Shown: in pieces, positions 7,681-14,852 of the stretch
Position numbering within the stretch: the first letter of the stretch is position 1
Layout of the letters: each line of letters begins with the position of its first letter
Source of the DNA: Faecalibacterium sp. UBA1771
Lineage (GTDB): Bacteria > Bacillota > Clostridia > Oscillospirales > Ruminococcaceae
Reading direction: 5' to 3'
DNA: 23,142 nt
Assembly (NCBI GenBank): GCA_002315315.1
Contig: DCGT01000045.1
Span: 43,291 to 66,432 of the forward strand
Position numbers and translations under genes: made by a program
The notes under the pieces: model-generated
What the model was told of the DNA's origin: nothing
Database searches by the model: none
Seen by the model: only the letters and a program-made list of their open reading frames with translations

Positions 7681-8589
7681 ATGAATTACGATTTTAAAAG
7701 CTGTACCCTTTGTCCGCGTATGTGTCGACGTGACCGTACTGTCTCAAAAGGATATTGCGAAGCGGGGGATAAGATAAAGGTTGCAAGAGCGGGGCTGCAT
7801 TTTTGGGAAGAGCCGTGTATCAGCGGAATTGACGGAGATAAGCTTACTCCGCAAAGGGGAAGCGGTACGGTTTTTTTTTCCGGCTGTACACTCGGCTGCA
7901 GATTTTGTCAGAATCATTTGATAAGCCATGAACGTGTTGGAAAAGAAATAACCGTTGAACGTCTCACCGAAATATTCGAGGAGCTTAAGGAGAACGGAGC
8001 ATATAACATTAATCTTGTAAGTGCTACACCGTATATTCCGCAGGTAATAGAAGCTCTTGACGGATTTTCCGGAGGTATTCCGATTGTATGGAATACCGGA
8101 GGCTATGAGACAGTCGAATCACTTGATATGCTTAAGAACTATGTGGATATTTGGCTTCCGGATCTGAAGTTTTTCGACATTGGTTTATCTGCAAAGATGT
8201 GCGGAGCAGGTGATTATTTTGAAACCGCATTTGCCGCAATTAAGAGAATGGCGGGTTTTGTCGGAAAGCCGCGCTTTGACGATGATGAGATGATGTTGAG
8301 CGGTGTTATCGTTAGACACCTTGTTTTGCCGGGACATATTGAAGATTCATTAGAGCTACTGACACGACTTGACCGTGAATTGTCCGATGATGTTCTGGTG
8401 AGTGTAATGAGTCAATATACGCCCATGCCTGCTGTCGCAAACGACGATAATTTGTCACGACGTTTGACGCAGGAGGAATACGATATGGTAATGGAAACAG
8501 TAGATAATCTTGATTTGGAAGGATATTTTCAAGAGCTGTCGTCTGCTCAAGAGGAATATGTTCCCGATTTTGATTTGACAGGAGTTTGA
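7681..8589 (+). CDS. Radical SAM protein, PflX-like (homologous to pyruvate formate-lyase activase)
   Basis: Radical SAM iron-sulfur enzyme of the PflX type (COG1313), 302 aa. The [4Fe-4S]/SAM motif is C69-x3-C73-x2-C76 (GCTLGCRFCQNH). The N-terminal 50 residues hold further Cys (C8, C11, C15, C26, C46), arranged as C-x2-C-x3-C-x10-C, typical of this family and possibly a second metal site. The later barrel has NINLVSATPYIPQV and a conserved WNTGGYE segment. The family is named after the pyruvate formate-lyase activase, but its true substrates are unsettled, so a glycyl-radical partner should not be assumed; none is encoded here. The next gene follows after 22 bp, so the two are probably cotranscribed. 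Confidence 0.9.
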   Translation: MNYDFKSCTLCPRMCRRDRTVSKGYCEAGDKIKVARAGLHFWEEPCISGIDGDKLTPQRGSGTVFFSGCTLGCRFCQNHLISHERVGKEITVERLTEIFEELKENGAYNINLVSATPYIPQVIEALDGFSGGIPIVWNTGGYETVESLDMLKNYVDIWLPDLKFFDIGLSAKMCGAGDYFETAFAAIKRMAGFVGKPRFDDDEMMLSGVIVRHLVLPGHIEDSLELLTRLDRELSDDVLVSVMSQYTPMPAVANDDNLSRRLTQEEYDMVMETVDNLDLEGYFQELSSAQEEYVPDFDLTGV

Positions 8590-8611
8590 CGTTTGTCTGC
8601 GAGGAGATAGA

Positions 8612-9277
8612 ATGGCATTTAAAGATATTCGTATTGATAAAATGACAGCAGACGATATCACCTATGAAAAGGAGCAGGGAGCGGACAGGCTGATTTATGC
8701 TCCGCCGATTGCACCGCGGGATGATATTGAAGCTTTTATGGAAAAAAGAAATTCGGTATCGGGAGGAAATATTGAAATATCATATTCTTTTTCGGTAAAT
8801 CTTTCAGATTTTAATGCAGAAGAAACGGAAGGTATGGTACACAGATTATCGAACGGTGTGGTCTTTATAGTTATGAACGCGGATGAGCTTGATATTGCCG
8901 CCGACAGGTTTTCCGAACTGCGCGAGCGGGGCATTAATCCGTTTGTTGTAATTAACGATATTTCGAATTTGAATTTGAGAGACAACAGACTTTTTGAAAT
9001 AGTGAACGGCGGAACTACACTTGTTACGGAAGCTTCATCGTTTAAAGAAAAGGTTTCCAAAAAGAATGCGTTAAGGATTATTCAGCACAATCTTTCGTCT
9101 GTATTTGTTACGGGCAGACCGAGCGAAATAAAGGCTTCCGATTTTCGTAAAGCACTTGCTTCAAGATACGGAGATGATTTTTTACCGCGATGCGATAAGG
9201 TTTTTGAAAACTGTTTAAACAGAATTAAACCGAAGGAATACGAGCCGATCAGATTTTCAAAATTCGATTTGTTTTAA
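8612..9277 (+). CDS. PHP-domain (CpsB/YwqE-like) protein without metal ligands, putative pseudoenzyme
   Basis: 221 aa, start supported by GAGGAG 5 nt upstream. Not recognisable by a standard active-site motif. By eye its order of segments follows the CpsB/YwqE tyrosine phosphatases: a helix plus GADRLIYAPPI (23-33) where those have GxxxIIATPHH; a region near 110-119 (PFVVINDISN) where they have PVIAHPERN; GGTTLVTEASSFKEKVSKKN (133-152) where they have a VTAxSLxGxFGKK-like segment; and VFVTGRPSE (164-172) where they have FIASDAHN. The following FRKALASRYGDDF and VFENCLNRI match the family's C-terminal helices. Every metal-binding His/Asp of those motifs is replaced and the N-terminal DxHxH segment is absent. 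If the match is right, this is a non-catalytic binding protein. The fold call is an inference. It shares a unit with the radical SAM gene and ends at a bidirectional terminator. Confidence 0.8.
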   Translation: MAFKDIRIDKMTADDITYEKEQGADRLIYAPPIAPRDDIEAFMEKRNSVSGGNIEISYSFSVNLSDFNAEETEGMVHRLSNGVVFIVMNADELDIAADRFSELRERGINPFVVINDISNLNLRDNRLFEIVNGGTTLVTEASSFKEKVSKKNALRIIQHNLSSVFVTGRPSEIKASDFRKALASRYGDDFLPRCDKVFENCLNRIKPKEYEPIRFSKFDLF

Positions 9278-9284
9278 ATAAAAT

Positions 9285-9337
9285 AAAAGTCAGGATTCAA
9301 TTTGCGGCAAATTGCCGTGACAGTATCCTGACTTTTT
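9285..9337. terminator. Bidirectional terminator between convergent genes
   Basis: AAAAGTCAGGAT (9285-9296) and ATCCTGACTTTT (9325-9336) form a 12-bp stem with A- and T-runs on its two sides, so it can work on both strands. It serves the plus-strand PHP-like gene and the minus-strand glycosylase gene, whose stop is at 9347. Confidence 0.85.
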
Positions 9338-9346
9338 GTTTAATAA

Positions 9347-10168
9347 TTATTTTACCAAGCTTCTGCCGACTTCCGTATTGCGGACAAAATGGAAAATGTA
9401 TTGCTGAGCGATACCTGCATAGGGCAGTGCGCATTCGGGTAAACCCTGCGGGAAAAGTGCTGACATTGCTTTTTTCATCCAAATATCAATCGGAAAAGCG
9501 TCGGGTCTGTCAGCTCCGAAAAGCAGAACGCAGTCGGCAACTTTAGGACCTACGCCGACTATGGTCATAAGGCTTTTTCTTGCCTGCACTAAATTCATTG
9601 TAGATATTTCCTGTTCGCTCACTTCACCGCGGGCGACTTTTTTTGCCGCGTCGATTATGTACCTTGCTCTGAATCCGCATCTGAGCGCCGCTAAATCCTC
9701 CGGCTCAAAATCGGCAAGCTTTTCGGCAGAAGGGAAGGTGCACAATTCGCCGTTTTGCTCTCCGAAGCTCTCGCACAGTCTGCCGATTATGCCTTTGATT
9801 CTCGGTATATTGTTGTTTTGAGAAATGATAAAGCTACATAGTGTTTCCCAAAACGGCTGTTTCATAACTCTAATGCCGCTGCCGTATTTGATTGCCGTTG
9901 CGAGTATCGGGTCTTTGCTGAGCTCTTGTTTGATTTGATCGTATCCGTCAACGAGAGAAAAATGCGTTGAAAATACCGAACAGAACTCGTTTTCATCAAT
10001 TCCCTCTATTGCAACAAAATCGTTTCCCTGCTCGAGCACAAGTCTTTTATCACGGGCAATGTATTCGTATTTCCCGTCATCAAGCTTAGTAAAGCGGAAG
10101 CATTGACCGCATTCAAGCGTTTGTGCAACCGAAAAATCCTCCGGGGTTATTTTGAACGAATAAGACAT
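9347..10168 (-). CDS. ogg: 8-oxoguanine DNA glycosylase / AP lyase (OGG1 family)
   Basis: Base-excision repair enzyme that removes oxidised guanine and can cut the abasic site. The start at 10168 (273 aa) follows AAGGGG with 7 nt spacing; an upstream ATG at 10219 has no such site. The N-terminal OGG domain begins with SFKITPEDF and LECGQCFRF. The helix-hairpin-helix segment VGVGPKVADCVLLF holds the catalytic lysine K209, as in human OGG1 (GVGTKVADC), and the catalytic aspartate is D228 in AFPIDIWMKKA. Both being present points to the bifunctional OGG1 group rather than AlkA or MutY. No iron-sulfur cluster cysteines are seen at the C-terminus. A short palindrome CCGAA-AA-TTCGG (10196-10207) lies about 30 nt upstream of the start and might be an operator. 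Confidence 0.9.
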   Translation of the reverse strand: MSYSFKITPEDFSVAQTLECGQCFRFTKLDDGKYEYIARDKRLVLEQGNDFVAIEGIDENEFCSVFSTHFSLVDGYDQIKQELSKDPILATAIKYGSGIRVMKQPFWETLCSFIISQNNNIPRIKGIIGRLCESFGEQNGELCTFPSAEKLADFEPEDLAALRCGFRARYIIDAAKKVARGEVSEQEISTMNLVQARKSLMTIVGVGPKVADCVLLFGADRPDAFPIDIWMKKAMSALFPQGLPECALPYAGIAQQYIFHFVRNTEVGRSLVK

Positions 10169-10284
10169 TGTTTTTCCCCTTTTTGAATAATATTGCCGAA
10201 AATTCGGATTGATTAACAATTATTTGAAATTGTGTTTTCTTAATCTAATTTATGAATTATTCCAACCGAAAAATCAAGTGTTAA

Positions 10285-10313
10285 TTATGACGAAAAACAG
10301 CTTAAAATATACT
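10285..10313 (+). promoter_or_regulatory. Weak promoter candidate upstream of the structured intergenic element
   Basis: TTATGA (10285-10290), 17 nt spacer, TATACT (10308-10313, one mismatch to TATAAT). The -35 matches only half. If active, transcription would start near 10320, about 30 nt before the foldable element at 10350-10479. Confidence 0.3.
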
Positions 10314-10349
10314 GCAATATAGGTAAAAAGGTTCTAAATCAGTTTGTTG

Positions 10350-10479
10350 TTTTACAGTCTGTTGTGTTAAAAGTTTTCAACACCCGGTTGAAAACTTTTA
10401 ATATTCAATATTATTTTCATCTGAAAAAGCTGAAAATACGGACCTTTAAACATTTTCAACAGACTTTTGAACAGTAAAA
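10350..10479 (+). other. Foldable intergenic element with a perfect 15-bp hairpin, possible ncRNA
   Basis: This is the core of a gene-free stretch of nearly 490 bases (10169-10657). A perfect 15-bp hairpin lies at 10367-10401 (arms TTAAAAGTTTTCAAC and GTTGAAAACTTTTAA, loop ACCCG). A second hairpin lies at 10412-10438 (TATTTTCA / TGAAAATA, 11-nt loop). Both are enclosed by an outer stem: TTTTAC plus AGTCTGTTG (10350-10364) against CAACAGACT (10457-10465) plus GTAAAA (10474-10479), with an 8-nt bulge. A competing stem, ATACGG (10436-10441) with CCGTAT (10481-10486), would exclude the outer stem. No ORF fits here. It could be a small RNA or a DNA-level operator; it lies upstream of the rlmB promoter, so it is not in that mRNA. 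The strand is assumed. Confidence 0.35.
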
Positions 10480-10573
10480 ACCGTATATTGTTCACATAAC
10501 TCACAGTATTAACAGCTTGACACGAAACGTGAATAATTGCTTTTTTGAAGTGTAAGTTTATTGTTGTTTGGTG

Positions 10574-10602
10574 TTTCAAAAATTAATCAAGTGTGATATA
10601 AT
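10574..10602 (+). promoter_or_regulatory. Promoter of rlmB
   Basis: Extended -10 TGA-TATAAT (10594-10602) with TTTCAA (10574-10579) at 17 nt spacing. The GTG start is 55 nt downstream. Confidence 0.65.
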
Positions 10603-10657
10603 GCTAACTGCGAAATTATACAGAATCGAAGCAAACGCTTTGTGAACGGAGATATAA

Positions 10658-11575
10658 GTGAAAGAGCAGAAAAATTACGGAAAAAAGAACGGCACCTCCA
10701 ATCGCGGAGATTTTCATCAGCGCCGCAGCAACGGCATCAAGCCGCAGTACGGCAGAAAGAATGCGGGTAAGGCTGAAAATGCCGTGCAGGATAAATCGGT
10801 TCATCGGAATAATTCATCGTCTGATGAGCAAGATTATATAGTAAACGAAAATCTCGTCAGCGGCAGAAATTCGGTGACTGAGCTGCTCAAAAGCGACCGT
10901 CAGGTTGATGTGGTATATGTGTCGTCGGAGATGCTGCCGAAAGAGATGTCCTATTATGAGGCTCTCGCCCGAAACAAAGACGCGATAGTTAAGCGTGTAC
11001 ATCCGCTGAAGCTTAAAACAATCTGCGGTACCGATTCTAATCAGGGAGTTGCCGCAATAGGTGCTGCCGTAGAATATTGCGAGGTAGAGGATATTCTGCA
11101 GACTGCACACGACAGAGGAGAAGACCCGTTTATTGTTATTGCCGACGGTATTGAGGATCCGCATAATCTCGGAGCGATTATCAGAACCGCCGAGTGTGCC
11201 GGAGTTCACGGCGTGATTATCCCAAAGCGAAAGGGAGTCAACGTCACCGGAACGGTTGTTCGCTCCTCTGCAGGAGCGACAAGCTATATGAAAATCGCGC
11301 GTGTTGCGAATATTGCTTCTACAGTACGGGAATTGAAAGAAAAAAACATCTTCTGCTACAGTGCCGATATGGACGGCGGAAACTGCACCGAATGTGACTT
11401 GACCGGTCCTGCCGCGCTTGTTATCGGCTCGGAGGGGTTCGGGGTTTCGCGTCTTGTAGGAGAACTCTGTGATGCAACTGTTTCATTGCCTATGGTCGGA
11501 AATGTTTCATCGCTCAATGCCTCGGTTGCGGCAGGAATATTGATTTATGAGATAGTAAGGCAGAGAAGGAAATAA
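10658..11575 (+). CDS. rlmB: 23S rRNA (guanosine-2'-O-)-methyltransferase RlmB / TrmH family
   Basis: SPOUT methyltransferase that uses SAM to 2'-O-methylate a guanosine (G2251 in E. coli numbering) in 23S rRNA. Starts at GTG 10658 after ACGGAG; 305 aa. The first 65 residues or so are polar, rich in Lys, Arg, Asn and Ser, and look disordered. The N-terminal substrate-binding domain starts at NLVSGRNSVTELL. The three SPOUT motifs are intact: DGIEDPHNLGAIIRTAE (from D163), IGSEGFGVSRL (around G257) and NVSSLNASVAAGI (from N282). Other TrmH-family targets are possible, but the GRNSV start and the motif 2 and 3 wording favour RlmB. The next gene begins 35 bp later with no terminator between, so the two are likely cotranscribed. 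Confidence 0.93.
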   Translation: MKEQKNYGKKNGTSNRGDFHQRRSNGIKPQYGRKNAGKAENAVQDKSVHRNNSSSDEQDYIVNENLVSGRNSVTELLKSDRQVDVVYVSSEMLPKEMSYYEALARNKDAIVKRVHPLKLKTICGTDSNQGVAAIGAAVEYCEVEDILQTAHDRGEDPFIVIADGIEDPHNLGAIIRTAECAGVHGVIIPKRKGVNVTGTVVRSSAGATSYMKIARVANIASTVRELKEKNIFCYSADMDGGNCTECDLTGPAALVIGSEGFGVSRLVGELCDATVSLPMVGNVSSLNASVAAGILIYEIVRQRRK

Positions 11576-11610
11576 ATGTTCAATTGCGACAACTTTAAGG
11601 AGGTGACGTC

Positions 11611-14600
11611 ATGAGCGATTACAATCTTGATTCGAGAGTCAACGATATATTGAATCAGCTTAAACAGCGCAGTCAGTCTGAGCAGAGAAGTTACCCGAGC
11701 TTTGACAGCAATATTTCGCTGTCCGAATCGGATTTTTCTCTCTCCAATACCGAATCGGTGAAGTATGCCGACAGTCTGGAAAGAGCAAGACCGAATTATG
11801 TCACTACTGCCGACGATTACCGTTACCGCACACAGGCTTTTTCACTGCCTGATAACGATTCGGTGCCGTATACACCACCGATTCAGCCGTCCGCTCCGTC
11901 AAACCCTTGGTACGATACACAGCGTCAGTCGATACCCTATCAGCAGGCACTGACAGATGCGGGACGCTATTATACACCGTCCGGTTTTACTTCCGACGAT
12001 TCAGACAGAATATACCGTCAGACACTTGCTGCGACGCAGTCTTTTGCCGCAATTAAGGATATTTCGACAGAAAATCCGAATACAAGCTTTTCATCGCTAT
12101 ATGAACAGCTTGTGGGAAACAGCAGTTATCAGGCGCCGCCGAGCAAGCCGGCTTATCCTGATAGAAAGTCAGAACGATCCGTTCCAACGGCAGTTCGTGC
12201 GGAGGCAGAACAAACACCGGAACCGAGATTTACTCAGTTCAATACTCAAAGCATAGATTATACCGGTGTGGAGCCGATGTATAAATCTCCCATTCAGAAT
12301 CCGCCTCCGAGAAGAGAGCATGTCATCTCCACCTTTACCGAGGAGGTCAGACAGGCGCCTCTCGCTTCGGCGTTTTACGATGCAAACAGACCTGCTCCGG
12401 AACCCGTTCGTACTCCGATTTCGACAGCAGAGCCGATATATGATTATGCTACCGTCAAGGAACAGACGGTCCTTGATCCTTCGGTCGAAACGTTTAGATC
12501 CTATGAGCAGTCACTCGATACGGATCGTGCGTACCGTCAGCCGTTACCCGAGCAGACGACTGTTCCTGATAACGGATTTGTCAAAAATCAAAATTTCCCG
12601 GGATACGCAGAGCAGGCATTTGAGACGACCGTTCAAAACACAGTTGAAGACGCTGTCGATAATTCGGAGCAGGAAGATAATTCGTCAGCATCTGTCGATG
12701 AGTTGATTGAAAAGACGTTCGGCGAAATTGATACTGATAAGGGATTTGCCGAGATTGTACGCACCGAGAAACCGATTGAGATTGAAGCTTCAGACAGAAA
12801 CGGTTACAAGAGTGTACTCAATTTGGCGGAAAATGTCGGTGAAGAAGAATTCAAAAGCTTTTTCAGCGATAATGTCATAGTCAATGATAAACGCGGAGTT
12901 AAAAAGAAAAGCAGTGCTCCCAGACAGAAGCAAAAGAAGATTTCCGATTTTGTTGTTTCGGATGGTGAAACCGACGGCGGACCCGTTTTTGAAGAAAACG
13001 ACGATGAGCAGATTTCTGAGTATTGCAGTCCCTCAGATACCGAGCAGGTGCTTTCGGATCTGCTTCACAACAAGGCCGAAGCTCTTGTTAAACTGCTTAT
13101 TACCGCTGTTTTGTCTGTTATACTTGTGTTTGTCAATGCTTCGTTTACGGCAGGTCGTGGTGTTTTTGCCGTTTCCAACTCGACAACGGTAGCTGTTATT
13201 AATCTGATTGCCGCTGTCGGTGTTATTGCAGTAAACCGCTCTCGGATACTCAAGAGTATAGGCAAGCTCTTGCTTTTTAAGGCTGATGCCAAGTCGTTGG
13301 TGTCGCTGTGCATGATTATGGGTCTTGTTGACCCGATAGCTGCCATTGTTGGAGGTGATGACCGTCTCAAATTCGGATTTATGTCCTGTGTTGCGGTAAC
13401 CTCCGTCGCACTCGCCGATTTAGGAATATTCCTTAAAAGCTGTCGAATACTAGATAATTTCCGTACCATTACCGGTGAGTATGACAAATTTGCAACCGTT
13501 GCTCAGGAGAATACTCCTTTTACGCGTAGCATTTCGGAACAGTCGGAGCAGAACAGAGTTAAGGTGCTTTTGAAAAGAAAGACCGGTTTTACCGAGAATT
13601 TTCTCTCGTATTCCGATTCGTCATATAAAGGTATTTCGACATACACTAAGCTTTATCCGATAGCGGTAGCGGTTTGCATTGTTTGCGGTGTGGTGGCGAT
13701 TATCAGGACAAAAGATTTTTCCGCAGCAGTTAGATCGGCGGGAATAGCTTTTGCCTTAGCTTCTCCGTTTGTTTCTACGCTTGTAAGCGAATTTCCGATG
13801 CTTTTGCTTCAAAAGCGTCTTTCTCGTGTCGGCTGTGTTGTACCCGGATTCAGTGCCGCCGAAGAAATAGTTGATGCCAATAATATTATTTTTGAAGGCA
13901 GAGAGTTGTTTCCCAACGGAAATGTTTTGTTAAGAGGAATAAAAACATTTAATCGTGAGCGTATCGACCGTGCGATTCTTTACGCCGCATCTGTTCTGAT
14001 TCCGTCCTGCGATACAATGTCACCGATGTTTCTCAATGTTATACAAAACAAGACCGATATGCTTTACAGCGCTGAGAATATCGAGTGTGAAAAGGGTCTC
14101 GGCTTTACCGCATGGGTGGAGAAGAAAAGGATTGTTATCGGCTGTCGTGAGATGCTCGAAAAATATGGTATTCCGGTGCTTACCCACGAGGCTGAGGATA
14201 AATATACCGTCCCCGTTGGCGGAGATGCGGTGTATCTTGCTGTCGGAGGAAAGCCGTTCGCAATGTTTGTTGTCAGCTATACGGCAGCATCGGAGGTTGA
14301 AAAAATCATAAACGGCATTGTCCGTGAGGGCATTAACGTTATTGTCCGCACAAACGATTTTAACATTACTTCCGATAAGATTGCAGGAGTTTATGCCGTG
14401 CGTCGTTCGGCTGTTGTCGTTTCGTTTGAGGACGACAGAGACGATACTCAGCCGGATCTTTCATATGTTGCTTCATCAACTTCTCTTATGACTCATTTAG
14501 GATCTGTGTCATCGTATTTCGGCGGAATTCTTTCCTGTCATCGACTCAGCTCTTCACTGCGCATTGCATCGGTAATAGAGCTTGCGAGTGTGCTTGTCGG

Positions 14601-14721
14601 TGCTACTCTTGCCGTTGCCGTTACCGTGTTCGGATCGGGAATAGGAGCCGTTACGGCACTGCTTTTCCAGCTTGCATGGTTTGCGGCATTTGTCGCCACT
14701 ATGCTTTTTATAAGATATTGA
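11611..14721 (+). CDS. Large membrane protein: disordered N-terminus plus degenerate P1B-type ATPase core
   Basis: 1036 aa, strong ribosome binding site (AAGGAGGTGA). Residues 1 to about 485 lack hydrophobic segments and are rich in Ser, Gln, Pro, Tyr and Thr, then acidic, as in disordered cytoplasmic tails. About eight membrane helices follow (near 491-511, 526-543, 562-580, 588-610, 682-700, 704-735, 983-1008, 1011-1035), the helix order of P1B metal ATPases. Helix 6 has SPF (718-720) where CPC is expected. The next segment NIIFEGRELFPNG (758-770) sits where DKTGTLT should be, with E762 in place of the phosphorylated Asp. KRIVIGCREMLEKYGI (839-854) matches the nucleotide-domain GNRELL segment, and GINVIVRTNDF matches the TGDN region. 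No GDGxND pair is found, and the loop that should carry the actuator domain is only about 70 residues. I infer a non-pumping relative with a sensory or structural role. The function is unknown; it follows rlmB in the same unit. Confidence 0.9.
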   Translation: MSDYNLDSRVNDILNQLKQRSQSEQRSYPSFDSNISLSESDFSLSNTESVKYADSLERARPNYVTTADDYRYRTQAFSLPDNDSVPYTPPIQPSAPSNPWYDTQRQSIPYQQALTDAGRYYTPSGFTSDDSDRIYRQTLAATQSFAAIKDISTENPNTSFSSLYEQLVGNSSYQAPPSKPAYPDRKSERSVPTAVRAEAEQTPEPRFTQFNTQSIDYTGVEPMYKSPIQNPPPRREHVISTFTEEVRQAPLASAFYDANRPAPEPVRTPISTAEPIYDYATVKEQTVLDPSVETFRSYEQSLDTDRAYRQPLPEQTTVPDNGFVKNQNFPGYAEQAFETTVQNTVEDAVDNSEQEDNSSASVDELIEKTFGEIDTDKGFAEIVRTEKPIEIEASDRNGYKSVLNLAENVGEEEFKSFFSDNVIVNDKRGVKKKSSAPRQKQKKISDFVVSDGETDGGPVFEENDDEQISEYCSPSDTEQVLSDLLHNKAEALVKLLITAVLSVILVFVNASFTAGRGVFAVSNSTTVAVINLIAAVGVIAVNRSRILKSIGKLLLFKADAKSLVSLCMIMGLVDPIAAIVGGDDRLKFGFMSCVAVTSVALADLGIFLKSCRILDNFRTITGEYDKFATVAQENTPFTRSISEQSEQNRVKVLLKRKTGFTENFLSYSDSSYKGISTYTKLYPIAVAVCIVCGVVAIIRTKDFSAAVRSAGIAFALASPFVSTLVSEFPMLLLQKRLSRVGCVVPGFSAAEEIVDANNIIFEGRELFPNGNVLLRGIKTFNRERIDRAILYAASVLIPSCDTMSPMFLNVIQNKTDMLYSAENIECEKGLGFTAWVEKKRIVIGCREMLEKYGIPVLTHEAEDKYTVPVGGDAVYLAVGGKPFAMFVVSYTAASEVEKIINGIVREGINVIVRTNDFNITSDKIAGVYAVRRSAVVVSFEDDRDDTQPDLSYVASSTSLMTHLGSVSSYFGGILSCHRLSSSLRIASVIELASVLVGATLAVAVTVFGSGIGAVTALLFQLAWFAAFVATMLFIRY

Positions 14722-14765
14722 CTTATTGCACAAAAAAACAAATTAATAATTTGCAATATGTCACC

Positions 14766-14794
14766 TTTTCAGCTTTTTAAAGATGTGGTATATT
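14766..14794 (+). promoter_or_regulatory. Promoter of the EF-G-like gene
   Basis: -35 TTTTCA (14766-14771), 17 nt spacer, extended -10 TGG-TATATT (14786-14794). It has the same -35 and TGG extension as the promoter at 7633-7661. A leader of about 50 nt leads to the ribosome binding site AGGGGGA. Confidence 0.65.
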
Positions 14795-14852
14795 TAAGTA
14801 GTATTGCTGAAATACCGGTTATCCGTAAATAATATTAGGGGGAAACAAAACT

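Noticed and set aside
7681..9277. Reading the radical SAM gene as the activase of a local glycyl-radical enzyme
   Set aside because: No glycyl-radical enzyme is encoded in the window, and PflX-like proteins differ from true PflA in their N-terminal Cys set.
10350..10480. Replication origin with DnaA boxes (TTTTCAACA words)
   Set aside because: The words differ from TTATCCACA at two positions, follow from the hairpin arms, and no dnaA, dnaN or rpmH lies nearby.
14728..14757. Terminator after the P-type-ATPase-like gene (ATTGCA / TGCAAT)
   Set aside because: Only six AT-rich outer pairs, inner pairing competes with the outer arms, and no T-run follows.
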